Assembly (NCBI GenBank): GCA_003255065.1
Contig: QAOA01005801.1
Coordinates: forward strand, 1,088,367 to 1,152,366
Direction of reading: 5' to 3'
From: Cercis canadensis
Lineage: Eukaryota > Streptophyta > Magnoliopsida > Fabales > Fabaceae
Length of the DNA stretch: 64,000 nucleotides
Numbering within the stretch: position 1 is the first letter of the stretch; every line of letters starts with the position of its first letter. Positions 1 to 12,058 of this stretch are shown piece after piece. The notes under the pieces are model-generated. The model was not told the origin of the DNA. It worked only from the letters and a program-made list of their open reading frames with translations, and did not search any database. Made by a program: the position numbers and the translations under genes.

Positions 1-3000
1 CAATTAAAATTAACAATAAATTCATTTATCTACAATTCTCATAAACACGACTATGATTGTAAACACAAATTATAGTCATGTACAATTATATAATTTTTTT
101 AATGTGAAAATTTATATAGGACTATCATTAATTTTTTGTTACAAGTAAGAGTTTAATATTGATTTATTGACAATTTTAAAATATTTATGCACAGTAAATG
201 AACTATATATTGTCATGTATTAAAAGAGTTTGAAATACTTATAAATAATGTTTTTATTTGCTTATAATTAACACAATAATCAAAATTAAACTCTACAAAT
301 AATATATGTATATAGATATAGAATGCAAATGAATGCAACAGCATGATATACACCATGATTGAGCTATCTTAGATGGATGAAATTGAGATCGCATATTATA
401 TTTATATATATATTACTATATTTTTAAGTTTGAATATAAATTTTTTTAAAATCTTAAAAAAATTAAAAGTAAAATATTATTTTAATTTTAAAAGATACAA
501 CAAAAATTACTTAAATTCTTTTTAAAAAAATTTGTATTACTTAACTCTATAAACATTTAAAAAAATCGACTAAAATGACCATATTTTATTATCATTCTAA
601 TTTTAAATAAGATTATCTTGATTGGTTTTTTAAAATTCTCTTTGCATCTTTTAACAACTAAGATAACTTTTGCTCTTATCTGAATTTAACTCAATCATGG
701 ACCATTTGCTGAGAGTTTACAAGTACATGTTTGATGAGAGGTGGTGAGCTTGACCTGAGAGTTTTAGAGAAAAAGAAGAGAGAAGGAAGAGATGGGAGAG
801 GTCCACATCAGCAGCGAGGAGGGGGGCAGTAGACGTGACGTGTTAGACGGTCCTGAACCTGGAATCCAACGTGACACGTGGTCATGTCTTGGTACATATG
901 AGGGCCCCACTGAACTGTAGAAGAGGGCAAGATGGTGCAGAGGGCCAATGGGAGAAGGGTAGGTTTTGGGCCTGGGCCCCACAACACCTCATTTGTCATC
1001 AATGAAAAGAAATAAATTGGGCCCCCACTCATAACGTACGTGCGCCTCTCATAGACATCCCTTTCATCACAAATCACACATACCACCACCGCCTCGCTAG
1101 TATAGCTAGGCTAAGTCACCATCTCATAATTCATAAATATTTAAATTTAATTTATTTTATATAATTTGAAACATTTACTTAATTCTTACATATCATTTAA
1201 CGTAATGCATAATATCATAGGTTTTGGTTGTACTCGTGCCTTTGTGTTTAGGGTGTGTCTCAAAGAGAAAAACAAACAAGAGCTGAGATAAGATAAGATG
1301 AATTCAAGGACCTTTTTTTTATTTAATACAGAATCAAAAAGGAAAAAAGGGAATAAAATTAAATTTGATCTTATTTTATTCTAAACATGATTGCGTGGTT
1401 ATTGTTGAATGGATCTTCAACTTTGACGAAGCAGTGTGAAAAAAAGGATTTAAGTTCAAGGGAGGATGAAAATTTGATGATGAATTTAGTGAATAAGTTA
1501 TAAATATACTTATATATATATATATATATTTGTGAATAAGTAGTGATTTGATTATGTATTACAAATTTTGATTATTAAAAAAAAAAAGGAAAAAAAGAAA
1601 ACACAGTGAGCAACCATAAGTTGCTGTTTAGAATTTATTTTATTGGCATTAGAAGGAATGCACATGTCTCCGATTAGAATGCATGAGAGAGCATAATTCC
1701 TTCAACTTGGCAACTTGGAAATACATAACATGAACAACATGAAGCTAAAGCTTCCTTCTCATGTGCCAACTGCATATGCATTAGAGATAATTTTATTCTT
1801 CTCACGTACTCATGATATGCTCATCACGTTATCTCAACTATATAACTCAAATGTTACTCAAAAGAATCCCCCTTTTCTTGTTTTTGGGTGAGGAAATGGT
1901 TAATGTTCCACAATTAGTTCATTACTCAAAATACATCACTATTCTGATCAATTTCATTAACAAGAAAGTGATCATAGGGTCATGATTCCTATTCCTTGTA
2001 CAAACATGACACTGACTCTTCATTGTACAAATCATGGACAATGATTAAAAAGGTGTCAATGCCTAGTGGTCCTTTCAGACTTCGCGTTGGCTAAACTTCT
2101 AGGATTCCATTATTAGCAGAGAAACATAATCATAAAAAAAAATAAAAAAAAGTTATCCCAATTTTCCAATTTAACCATAAATGATAAATCTGCTTAGACA
2201 TATATGTAGAGCACCGACAAGCTTTTTGGTTCATGCTCAATTTGTGTAGCTTTCCTCGTAAGCAAACAAGGATGTTTTGATAAAAATGTGTGCAGCAACA
2301 ATTGGTGGAGCAAGTGGTGGGCATTTTTGTTGATGCTTGGATTGGATCTAATCTGAATCAATAAAAATGATTGATGAATTGGCAATTAATTGTGTGGGTT
2401 AGCTTAGCTAGCTAAGATTGGGTCAGCAGAGTCAGCAGTGAGCAGCGAATTGTAAAGTCTTCACTTTCTATGCACTTTTTATTCAAACACATTAAATGCA
2501 CATGGTGGAAACATAACATAACCAATACCTGGCTTATCTTTCAGCCCTTAACTTTTTAACAACACCATGGAAATTGGAATCCTCTACTCTCTCACTTTCT
2601 CTTTCCTTCTCTCTCTCTTTCTATTTTTTTTTTTTTTCTCATGGTCTCTCTTTCTAGTTGGATCAATCATCATCCGTTGGTGTCTTGTATATTGCTCTCA
2701 TCATGGCAGCTAACAATATGATTGCTAAAAGTCAAAACTTGTTACATTAATTTGGTAAAAATAGAAAAGCAAGCTAAAATAATTGGATGCTGTCGTGCAG
2801 CAAAAATGGAAAACTTTAAAGATGCTGTAGTCTGAAATCATAAATGATAGATATAAATAAATATTTTGTACACAATCATTTTACAAGCTGTCAATGTCAT
2901 AGAATTCAAGCAAGTTAGATAGAAAAAAGAAACAATTTATAAGATTATTTCAATACAGATTTTATTGGAAAAGACAATTTATGAAACGATTATGTAAAAG

Positions 3001-4475
3001 ACTTGTGTATATGACATTATTTCTGTTTATCAAAAAAAAAAAAAAAGTAAATTATCGTTTGAGTCTTTGAAAAAGTTAAATTTTCCCAAGTTAGTCTTTA
3101 AAAAAATGTATATTACAAAATAATTTTTTTAATCATCAAGACTCTTAATAAATTGATTTAAAACCTAATTATTAAATGATTATTTTGTAATAAATGTTAC
3201 ATTTTTTTTAAATTAATAATTTTGGATAATTAAATGATTATTTTTAATAAATTATTTTTTCAAAGACTAATTTATAAAAATATAAATCCTTCAACTATCA
3301 GTGGGCTGGGCTCCTTAATGAGCCAACCCATCCAACCTAACTTCTATTAGATTATTAGGCCCATGAGACCCAACTCAAATGGGCTTTGATATTAATAAAT
3401 TTTTATTCCTTTTACAGTCTGCACGTGGTGAGTGTCTCCGATTTTGTAATTTTGGGTGAAGTAATATAGTATTTAGTTTTGGAAAATTTTGTTTTTCTTT
3501 TTGCCATTTAGAAACCTTGTTTTAAGTGAATGATGAGGGTAAAAGCTTCATTGTTTTTGATTGTCCAAAATATCCTCAGGTTGTGTTTGGATGGAATATT
3601 TGATAAATTCTTGTAAATTTAAATACATGTAATTGAAATACAATATTTCAAATACATGTATTTATAAAATATCTTATTTAAAAACATTGTATTATAGTTT
3701 TTCTCTTTTTGTTCTCTTTTGACTTATTTAGAGTCCCTTTGTTTTTGTGTTTGACTCAACTCAGGACACCAATTTTTGCAGTTGGAGGTAAATTTTGTCA
3801 AATGCAACATTCAAAATTAATTTTGGGTTTGCTATAAAGCAACTCCAAATAATTATAAGCTGTTAGAATTCTCGCTTCAATCTGTTCATGCTCCAGCAAA
3901 AAGTTTTCACGGTTTAATTTGTTAGAAAAATATGTTTAATATGTTACAAGACTAGTATTAAGTTTTTATTCACAGCATTTTAATATTCAAAATATTATAT
4001 TAGCCATGGCTTTTATGGAAACAAGTTTAACTTAGATAGTCTAATTAAGCCATACATACAATTATGAAAATTTAGGAGTGCAAGAATGAACAACTTAAAA
4101 ATCCAATTTTGAACAAAAAGTAATAAAAAATGAACACAAGACACGGCACAATTGGCAACAAATTTTATATATGATGGACCAACTCTGCCTAATAGATCTC
4201 AAACACAAATACATTGACGACAAAAATAGAGCATTCCAACTAATTTTTTAACTAGATCAGTACTACTAGCTTTTAATATATGCCATTATCGACGGATACA
4301 AGAGTCATTCATCGTTAACATGTTGTAGCTAAAAATGGTATAACTGGGCATAAAGATAATCATACTCCAAAATGGTACCTCAATGGCAATGATCTGGATA
4401 GTTACATATAAAGTATTTCTTTTGTTCTAAAGCTTTACATAATTAGCATTCATGAAAACCAATGAATCATAATGA
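1..4475. other. Intergenic, AT-rich, no gene recognised
   Basis: No open frame here looks like a conserved protein. The stretch contains an (AT)n run near 1510-1530, a CT-rich tract at about 2585-2640, and a degenerate repeat-like block at about 3040-3300 with paired phrases of the type seen in MULE-MITE termini elsewhere in the window (runs like 'gagtctttgaaaaagtt' and 'caaagactaattt'). The GC-richer patch at 700-1090 is described separately. Confidence 0.6.
700..1090. promoter_or_regulatory. Promoter-like patch with G-box and TCP-type sites
   Basis: This patch is visibly richer in G and C than its surroundings. It holds a G-box core CACGTG at about 875-880 inside GACACGTGGTC (ABRE/G-box type) and three GGGCCCCAC-like sites (about 902-910, 974-982, 1019-1028), the class of element bound by TCP factors in plant promoters. 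No start codon or coding exon could be linked to it on either side within the window, so the controlled gene is unknown. The overlapping open frames are low-complexity and were not accepted as genes. Confidence 0.3.
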
Positions 4476-4974
4476 CTATAAATTAAGATAAATAAGATAA
4501 AATATAATCTTTTTTATATCATTAGGCAACTCCTTAAGAACATTATATTGATCCACATCATTAGTTAACCACTTGATAGCTTTAACCTTTTCCGAACGAT
4601 TGAGATTTGGAACTTTGTTCAACTCAGTAAGTACATCTTTTATGTTTACCTTTGGCTTTTTAGATGCTTCCAGCAACTCTTTAAAACTTGCAGCCACTTT
4701 CTTAAATGAAGATGCAATGCTATATTTTTCTCCAACTTTCCTTCTCTGAGATTTCATTACAGAACTTGAATTTGATTGTCCCATTTTCTTTTAAGTGGGG
4801 TCTGATTCCTCTAAACCTTGAGTAGTGCTAGTCCAATCAGCCATTGCCTCATTTGTTTCTCCAATGGTCTTCTCGATACTTGCTTCTTTGCTCATAATAT
4901 CATATGCATCTAGAGCTATCTTAGCTCCATATCCAATAGCTCTATCTTTGGCACACAAGTCTACAATATCATCC
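4476..4974 (-). pseudogene. Myb/SANT-like DNA-binding protein, C-terminal fragment
   Basis: A minus-strand frame of 102 codons begins at 4784. The same frame continues upstream to 4974 across one stop codon near 4793. The protein is Lys/Glu-rich with a phrase 'LLEASKKPKVNIKDVLTELN' followed by 'KAIKWL', resembling the C-terminal half of plant Myb/SANT-like (L10-interacting MYB / Harbinger-derived accessory) proteins. The N-terminal Myb-like domain is absent: the frame runs into a single N at 4975 and then a GGTTCGG-rich repeat. I infer a broken fragment, not a working gene. Family assignment is by remembered similarity and is tentative. Confidence 0.4.
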
Positions 4975-4975
4975 N

Positions 4976-5122
4976 ACCGAACCGAATTAGACCGGTTCGG
5001 TTTGGTTCGGTTTTACTCTAAAAAATTCAAAAACCGAACCGAACCGAACCGAATTTCTCCTGTTCGGTCCGGTTTCGGTTTGGTGTGAAAACCGGACCGA
5101 ACCGGACCGATTACACCCCTAC
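4976..5122. repeat. GGTTCGG/CCGAACC-rich short repeat element
   Basis: The block consists of alternating CCGAACCG and CGGTTCGG words that can pair as a hairpin, ending in TTACACCCCTA. This is a familiar plant dispersed-repeat terminus (non-autonomous DNA element, possibly hAT-like; the family is inference). A related, more diverged block lies at 62376-62557. It starts right after the N at 4975, so the junction with the Myb-like fragment is uncertain. Confidence 0.5.
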
Positions 5123-5376
5123 CTTTAATGCTCTGAAGTGGTATTTGTGCATGTTTACCCAAAACATCCTTAATGCTGTTTTACTATAGTGTACTTCAAT
5201 TATGTGATATTTAATTGTTGCTTAAAGTTGATGAAGAATAATATAGAATAAACAAATTTGAATCTTTGGTTCCTAGGTAGACTATTACTTGGATCCAATA
5301 GCAATGAGTTTTCTTGTGGAGATTTCCGCTAGACATCCACTTTACGATATATAGCTGCTAGAGGTTATATAAGTGA

Positions 5377-6152
5377 GGCCCAGGTCTACAATACCCATTC
5401 TATATGATGGGTATTGGTATAAAGCTTAATGGAGAGCTAAGATTTGTTCATGTGTATGTTACATATATCATTACTAGCTAAGATTTGTCCATGTGTATGT
5501 TGCATATATCATTACTCATTATAAACAGTTTGTTGAAAATTATATTTTAGCTCAATAAATTTTATGTTAATTAATTAATTTTTCCCATTAACTTGAGGCT
5601 TCATAGTCTATCATCAAAATTTGGAACAAACACTGTTTTATAAAAATAGTTAAAAATTGTGTCCAATTTTTTTAATAGAATTGCTAATTAGCACAAATTA
5701 TTGTGGCCAAATGATTTGAGGTCCCTATTAACTTTAACATCGATAAACAATATTTACTAGTTTTTTGTTTTTTCTAATGAACAATATTTACTACTTATTA
5801 AATTGAATGACTAATTTTTTTTTAGAAGAATCATTATAATTTAGAAAATAAGTGAAATTCTTATGAAATAGTTTTAAAAAAGCTTAGTCCATTTTTTAAG
5901 AAAAAAACTAATTTGTTATTATGAGCCGTATTCTCTTAACTCAGCCCAATGAACTGACCTAAATAAATTAGAGTCAAACTGTAAATTAACCAAAATTTTC
6001 AGGGCTCTATGTTATTATAGGAAAAACCGGCTAGCCAAGTTTCTTATTAAACCACCATATCCATTAATTATGCCAAGTAAATGATTAAAGGATTGATAAG
6101 ATGCAATTTGCATTGATATCTATCATATGGCATGGGTATTGTAGACCTGGCC
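5377..6152. mobile_element. Short TIR element, about 0.78 kb, non-coding
   Basis: The two ends are inverted copies: GGCCCAGGTCTACAATACCC at 5377 and the complement ATGGGTATTGTAGACCTGGC ending near 6152. The interior has no coding frame and is AT-rich. A related terminus (GGCCAAGTCTACAATACCCA) appears at about 49712. No convincing target-site duplication was found, so the superfamily is not assigned. Confidence 0.5.
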
Positions 6153-7409
6153 AGCAAGACACCAAGTGAGACAAGCCAGTAATTCCTGTATTCATCACTC
6201 CCTTTTGAACTAATGGTAGAAAAAATACTCTCAGAAAGTTCTTAAGACTGAACTACTGTCTAGAACATACCAAGAAAAAAAATGCAAAATAATAGCTCTT
6301 ACATTTACTCTAACTAATATTACAGTCAGAAAAGCTTGGAAAAACCACATAAACAATTCATCTCAATATTAGAAAACTAGTCCATTGAGATTTTTTTTAC
6401 CCTTCTTCTCTTCTTGTTTTTCTAGGAAGAACATGCACTCAAGACTGTATGAAAAAAAAAAAAAAAAGCAAGCTAAAATGGCATCAAGAATTATTCTATG
6501 ATTAAAAAAAAATCCATATAGATTAGTAAAATTGCATTACAGGTTTTAATAAAAGGCACATTCTGAAGACTATGAGTAGTTCTATAACTATATACTTTAT
6601 TATTTCAGAATAGTAGAATAAGAATGAAATTAAAGAAATAATCAGTTGACTAGGAAAAATAAGAGATATAATCAGTTGAAAAGTCATCAACAAACCATTC
6701 CTAAAAAGATATAATCAATAAAAAATATAGCAATAACTTTATTTGTTGTAAATTAAGTGAGTTTAGTCAAACTCATGCACTTCATTTCTTTTTATTTACA
6801 CATAAGCTCATTATCCTAATACACACACAAAACAATAAAAAAAGAAAAAGGGTGAATCACCTCAAGCTCAGCCTCAATCTCCTTGCACTCCAGATGTTCG
6901 ATAAAATACCCCATAGATTATGCCCTTCGTTTGAAATTTCTAACCAAGTAATCACAAACCAATACCGATAGGCAATCAGCTTCAAAGAAAGTTGATTTGA
7001 CTAAGGTAGCAAATATAAAACAAAAATCTAAAACTGAAATCTATACGATCAGATTGAAGGGAGAAGTACCAAAACACAGTTAGAGTACACACTTGGTTGC
7101 CGGAATTTACACCGGAGAAGATGCACTTGAGAGAGAAACTCACCGGAGAAATTCTCACCAAAGAAGGTACGAAGCATATATAAAAGGCCTAAATACAGAA
7201 AACGTTAATAAAAGAGCAGGCAGTGTGGACTCAAAATTGATGGAAATGTTTAAAATGTACATTAATGATATGCGGACAACTGGGTATGGGGTATTGAATT
7301 ATTGAAGGTTTTTCAAAGAGAAAAAAGAGCATTTGTAGCTTGAAATGGCCAAACACTGAGGTGGTGCTGTCTCTAAACACTTTGACACAAAACATTAAAA
7401 AAAGAATAA
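6153..7409. other. Intergenic, no gene recognised
   Basis: AT-rich sequence with several A-runs and no conserved protein frame. The short plus-strand frame near 7093-7305 is not recognisable and has no supporting context. The end of the stretch carries the Pol III terminator of the tRNA gene: seven A on the plus strand at 7397-7403, read as T on the minus strand. Confidence 0.5.
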
Positions 7410-7483
7410 TGCTCTTGGTGAGAGTCGAACTCAAGACCTCCCGCTTACTAAACGGGTGCTCTAACCAACTGAGCTACAAGAGC
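7410..7483 (-). tRNA. tRNA-Thr (anticodon AGU)
   Basis: Read on the minus strand, the acceptor stem is GCTCTTG paired with CAAGAGC plus discriminator A at 7410. The D-arm region is GCTCAGTTGGTTAGAGC (B-box-like and A-box-like signals intact). The anticodon stem is CCCGT/GCGGG around loop TTAGTAA, giving anticodon AGT (Thr). The T-loop is TTCGACT. The first T-stem pair is a U-C mismatch (TTGAG against CTCAC), a mild oddity. No intron and no encoded CCA. A T-run terminator lies a few bases downstream. It is divergent from the Di19 gene, whose leader starts about 150 bp away. Confidence 0.95.
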
Positions 7484-7892
7484 AACTTGTTGAGTATCTC
7501 CCTCTTTATTTTATTCTCAGAATGAATATCTGTGCAACGAATTTGGCGCGTGGATAAGGTAGTTAAGGTCATTTCCGAAATTTGATGTGAAGCACGTGGG
7601 TATTTTAGTACAACAACTATTGGTTCATAAAAGAGGCCCTGAGACCTCCGTACCCGAAGGTCGGTAGAGAGTCTCTCCTCTGCTCTCTCTCTCTGGTTCT
7701 CTTCGTAATTTCTGGTTGCTCCTTCCTCTCTATCTCTCTGCTCTTCAGTACTATCGTTCTCCTAGGGTTTCATCATCGTTGACGCACTCTTCCAATTTAG
7801 GTCCAGTTCCTGACAAAACTACCAATCTGCCGCAATAATACCCAATTAAAGTTCCAAGCTTTTGTCGTTAGGATCGCAGAAGTTGTTGTAAA

Positions 7893-10261
7893 ATGGACTC
7901 CGATTCATGGATTTCTGCTCGTCTCTCTGGTTCTTCACGGCGCTATCAATCTCGATCTGGTTAGTTTTAGCTTCGGTGTTGTTTCAGAATCGGTTTAGCC
8001 TTTTGTCCATCTCTTACTGTTTTTTCTGTTTGTTTCCCGAGAAAATTGTGGGAAAGTTGAAGGGAACTCTGGGTTTGTTAATTTCCTAATGATCGGAGTT
8101 AATTGGTGTTTGACGCAGATCTGTACCTTGGTGGGCATGAAGAAACGGATGGAGATGATGATTTGAGGGCGGAGTTTCTCTGCCCTTTCTGCGCTGAGGA
8201 TTACGACGTCGTTGGGCTTTGTTGCCACATTGACGAGGAGCATCCTGTGGAAGCCAAGAATGGGGTATCAATTTCGTTTCTTCACCTTTTGAAATTTTGA
8301 GAATTTTAGTTCGTTTTATTGAGTTCTCGCCTGTTTTTTCTCTTTCAAACTGGCAATTTAATTTTTTTTTTTGGCTTTACTTCAAGCATGATGTGATTGT
8401 TTAAAAAATTTGGGCTTTTGCTTAGCAAAAGCATGTATAAAAGAATGTCATTTTAGCTTCAAAAGACTCTTTTAGTTTCTTTGCTTTACATATGTTCCTC
8501 TGAGTTGAAATGCTAGACTTTTATGACTATGAACAGAAAGACGTCAGACAAAAGAAAATTGTGGGTGTTCCCGATGAACATGTGGAGGAAGCAGTATTAT
8601 TGCTTCAGTGTTGAACAAAAATGAAACTGTACTGAGCAAAAGAAGAATAAATTGCTACTGATAAAATGCTTATGAGATGCTAATGCCCCATGACAGTTAC
8701 TTTGTTATTTCTGAAAAAGTTGAATTTTTTTGGACTGCCTAGTAATAAAGAAGGTTTTCTATAATTTAGATGATTTTGAAGTGGTCAGTCTGGTATAGCT
8801 GAGAATAGCCACTGGAGGAGAGAGCCAAGTTATACCTGAAAGAGAATTTGAGAAATGTCAGAGTTGTGGTGCTGTTTTAAAACGCTGCTTTTATCAATGC
8901 CAACTTCATATACAAACTTAAGTTGTGCTTGTTTGCACTTACTTAAGGAGGATGATGATTTTTCCTTCATTTTGTTTGTATTCCTGAGAATATATATATC
9001 ACTTGTTATTGAAGTGTTATTGCCTTTGTTTTTGTAGATTTTCTGCTAACTATGATTATTTTTGTGGTTGTTTATATTTTCAGGTGTGTCCAGTTTGTGG
9101 AAAAAAGGTGGGGGTGGATCTTGTCGGCCATCTTACCATGCAACATGGGAATTTTTTGAAGATATCCTTATTGCAAATTCGTTTTATTCATATGTATCAT
9201 TATGATAAAAAATTATTTATGTCCATTTCCTAGTACAATTAATTACCTTTTTAAAGATCATGATCTGATTCATTTATCTACTTTAACGAATCAAAGAGAA
9301 CATTTAAACTAGCAAGTATGTTTTGTTTAATAAGCATCTGGTCATATCTTTTGTTTAGCATTTTACTATCTTGTGTTGACTCCCTGTAGCATTTTACTAT
9401 CAAGAAATTGCTGTTTCAGTTGCAACCTCTTCTATATTTGCATTGCATTATAGAATTGCTTCTTTCCAAGCCAATTCTTTTGGCCAAATGTTTTTGATGG
9501 CTTGGTTCTAGTTTCTAAAACTGTGCCAGCATTGAGACTTCACTTTTGTTCCTTAACCAGCATTTACGTGCAGCGCAAGAGGAGGTTTAGGAAAACAGGC
9601 TCGAGTTCAACATTTTCTATATTGAGAAAAGAGTTGAGAGAAGGAACCTTGCAGTCCCTTTTTGGAGGTTCTTCATACATAGCTTCCTCCAATTCTGAGC
9701 CTGATCCTCTGTTGTCATCATTTATTTATAACCCAGTTGCTGCTGATGAATCTCTCAGTTCACAACGTTGTTCTTCAGTTGAAGCTACCTTAATAAAGAA
9801 AATCTCAGAAGATGATGTCTCAGAAAGGTAGGAATGCTGATATCACTGTTTGATTAGAAGCTTCACTTTGGTTTGAGAAATGAGTGGAAAATTTGTAGTT
9901 TTATTGGCAGAAGTATTTGATGTCAAAGTTTTGATAGGTTACATAAGCTGGTGTTAATACTTTGTATGTTGTTTAATATGTGGCATTTTTTTGTTTTTGC
10001 TAAACTCAACTCTGGAACTTAATGAGTGGTGAGAACTGATTCCTTCATTTCATAGTGTATGATTGCAGAAAACCCCAAAGTTGTTTGTTTTTGATCGTTC
10101 TGGCTTATCCGAAGCACCTTAATTCTATACTGACAATAGTGTATGATTGCAGAAAACCCCAACAGTTGCAGCTGTCTAGCAAGGATAAAGTAGAGCAGGC
10201 TCGGAGGTTTGAGTTCGTCCAAGGGCTGTTGATGTCCACCATTTTAGACGATAACTTATGA
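7893..10261 (+). CDS. Di19 family drought-induced zinc-finger protein
   Basis: Five coding exons join in frame: 7893-7959, 8119-8264, 9084-9161, 9568-9827 and 10153-10261, giving 219 residues, the usual Di19 length. The N-terminus reads MDSDSWISARLSGSSRR, typical of the family. Two Cys2/His2-like zinc fingers follow: 'CPFCAEDYDVVGLCCHI' across exon 2 and 'CPVCGKKVGVDLVGHLTMQH' in exon 3. A basic QRKRRFRK stretch is a likely nuclear localisation signal, and the C-terminus 'EFVQGLLMSTILDDNL' matches the conserved Di19 C-terminal domain. Di19 proteins are nuclear factors tied to drought, salt and light responses (family knowledge). Introns 1, 2 and 4 are GT-AG; intron 3 appears to be U12-type AT-AC. 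The leader from about 7640 is CT-rich. A polyadenylation-like AATAAAG lies near 10765. The terminal exon lies in a segment repeated across an N. Confidence 0.93.
9162..9567 (+). other. Putative U12-type AT-AC intron of the Di19 gene
   Basis: The intron begins ATATCCTT immediately after codon AAG (9159-9161) and ends in AC at 9566-9567. TTCCTTAAC at 9549-9557 is a perfect match to the plant/animal U12 branch-site consensus, with its second A 11 nt from the end. Joining at these sites gives HGNFLK-VQRKRRF, the expected continuous Di19 reading frame, while no GT donor at the exon 3 end restores it. Donor, branch site and frame all agree. Confidence 0.9.
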
Positions 10262-10600
10262 CTGAAATTGTAGCTGGTATGGCATTGCTGTATTAGGAGC
10301 AGGAGCTATAAGCNGTGAGAACTGATTCCTTCATTTCATAGTGTATGATTGCAGAAAACCCCAACAGTTGTTTGTTTTTGATCGTTCTGGCTTATCCGAA
10401 ACACCTTAATTCTATACTGACAATAGTGTATGATTGCAGAAAACCCCAACAGTTGCAGCTGTCTAGCAAGGATAAAGTAGAGCAGGCTCGGAGGTTTGAG
10501 TTCGTCCAAGGGCTGTTGATGTCCACCATTTTAGACGATAACTTATGACTGAAATTGTAGCTGGTATGGCATTGCTGTATTAGGAGCAGGAGCTATAAGC
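10029..10600 (+). repeat. Direct duplication of the Di19 last exon across an N
   Basis: Sequence 10029-10313 is repeated almost exactly at 10315-10600, separated by a single N at 10314. By eye the copies differ by one inserted base (CCAAAG versus CCAACAG) and at least one substitution (GAAGCACC versus GAAACACC). Each copy contains the intron end, the whole terminal Di19 exon and the start of the 3' UTR. The N suggests two overlapping contig ends, or two alleles, left unmerged. The second terminal exon would be 10440-10548. Confidence 0.85.
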
Positions 10601-12058
10601 ATGAGGAAGGAATTTATCCAGAATCTTATGAGGTGGCAGTAGCTTAGATCCGGGGAATACATATCCTTAATGTATCTACTATTTAGAGTTATGTGCATAA
10701 TGCAAAGATGGAAGAACCTTTACTATTCTACTTGTGTTATATGCTAGTTCCTCTTAGCAAATGGCAATAAAGTTCATGTGTAACAAGCCTGGGTCCCGAG
10801 AATAGGGATTTTCTGCTGCTTGTCTTTGGCCATTTCTGCATTTGAAATTTTATAGAAGCAGTAGTAGAATGGGAGGAATCCAGAACGTCTCTGAAATATG
10901 GAGGATTCTAATTCACTTGTGTTTCACACACAATGAAATCGACAAGCTTTTTCCAAATGTACAAAATAAGATTGACAAACTATTTTACACACACACACAC
11001 ACACATATATATAATTTTGATCTTGACAAGATAGAAGATTGGTTAATGGATTTAATTTTGATCTTGACAAGATAAAAGATTTTTACAGTTGATATTAACG
11101 TGAAATACTTTTACTTCCAACCAAAGAAAAAGAAAAAGTGAAAGAATTTTACTTCAAAGTTCAAATTCTATTTCCGCAGATGTGAAAATTTAGTACGAAT
11201 ATTAGAACAGGCAACTGTTGATAAAACCTCGTCTTTAATCTAGTTAATGTCATTTAAAATCTGAAAGATGACAAAAAAAAAAAAAACTTGATAGGAAGAG
11301 ACTACTTAAAAAGGATAAGAACAACGAAATGGGAAGAGAATATGGAGAAAGAAAAGATGATGGGAAGAAAAAATGGTATATATGATTTATTTTTTCAAAA
11401 AATATTTATTCTATTATACTTATTATCTAATTTAATGTATAAATATTCAAGTATAACACAAGGTGTTTTTAAAATATGAATTAAATTCCTTCAAATGCAC
11501 TAGGCTGATATAGATGGTGTGTCCTTAAAATAATAAACAGACATGATAATATTTTTACTGTTAAAACCAAAAAAGGTATGAATTATGATAAAAGATGTCA
11601 ATTAATAAAAAAATGTTTTCATCTATTTTAATACTAGTAACAATGCATTAGTTAAAAATTATGTCAATACGTACTAATATATACTATATTTAATACTATA
11701 TATAATTATTTGATATGTTGTATTATTTGTAATGANTATTTGATATGTTGTATCATTTGTAATGAGCTGCCCACTTTTTTTTGTTGTTGTTTTTGGCCAG
11801 ATAACTTGCCCACGTATTCTATGCGTTTTGGCAAGTATCACCGTTTTGGGAAAACTAGTGTAACATTAAACCGAAACTAGCTAGGATTAGTGTTATTCCT
11901 CTTCCTATAGAGAAAAGGACACTTGTATTTCAAGAAAAAAGGACACTTGTATTTCAAGAAAAAATTAGGAAACATCTCCTATAAATATAACATATTTGAT
12001 CTTTCTCCCAGAACACAAATCGTGAGACTCAAACGTCAAAGTCGACTTCACTGCATCC
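10601..12058. other. Di19 3' flank and F-box promoter region
   Basis: The first part is Di19 3' UTR with a polyadenylation-like signal near 10765. A (CA)n(TA)n microsatellite lies at about 10989-11012. The rest is AT-rich without a gene. Near 11706-11765 a 29-bp segment is repeated on either side of the N at 11736. A TATA-like CTATAAATATAACATA at about 11979 precedes the F-box start by about 80 bp. Confidence 0.6.
11915..11964 (+). repeat. 24-bp tandem repeat in F-box promoter
   Basis: AGGACACTTGTATTTCAAGA occurs twice with a 24-bp period (first GGAC at 11917, second at 11941), just upstream of the TATA-like box. It could duplicate a regulatory site, but no known site is recognised in it. 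Confidence 0.8.

Noticed and set aside
764..1089. Overlapping minus-strand frames of 72 and 93 codons
   Set aside because: No recognisable domain, compositionally odd, and they lie in a promoter-like patch.
7340..7525. 61-codon plus-strand frame
   Set aside because: It runs antisense through the tRNA-Thr gene.
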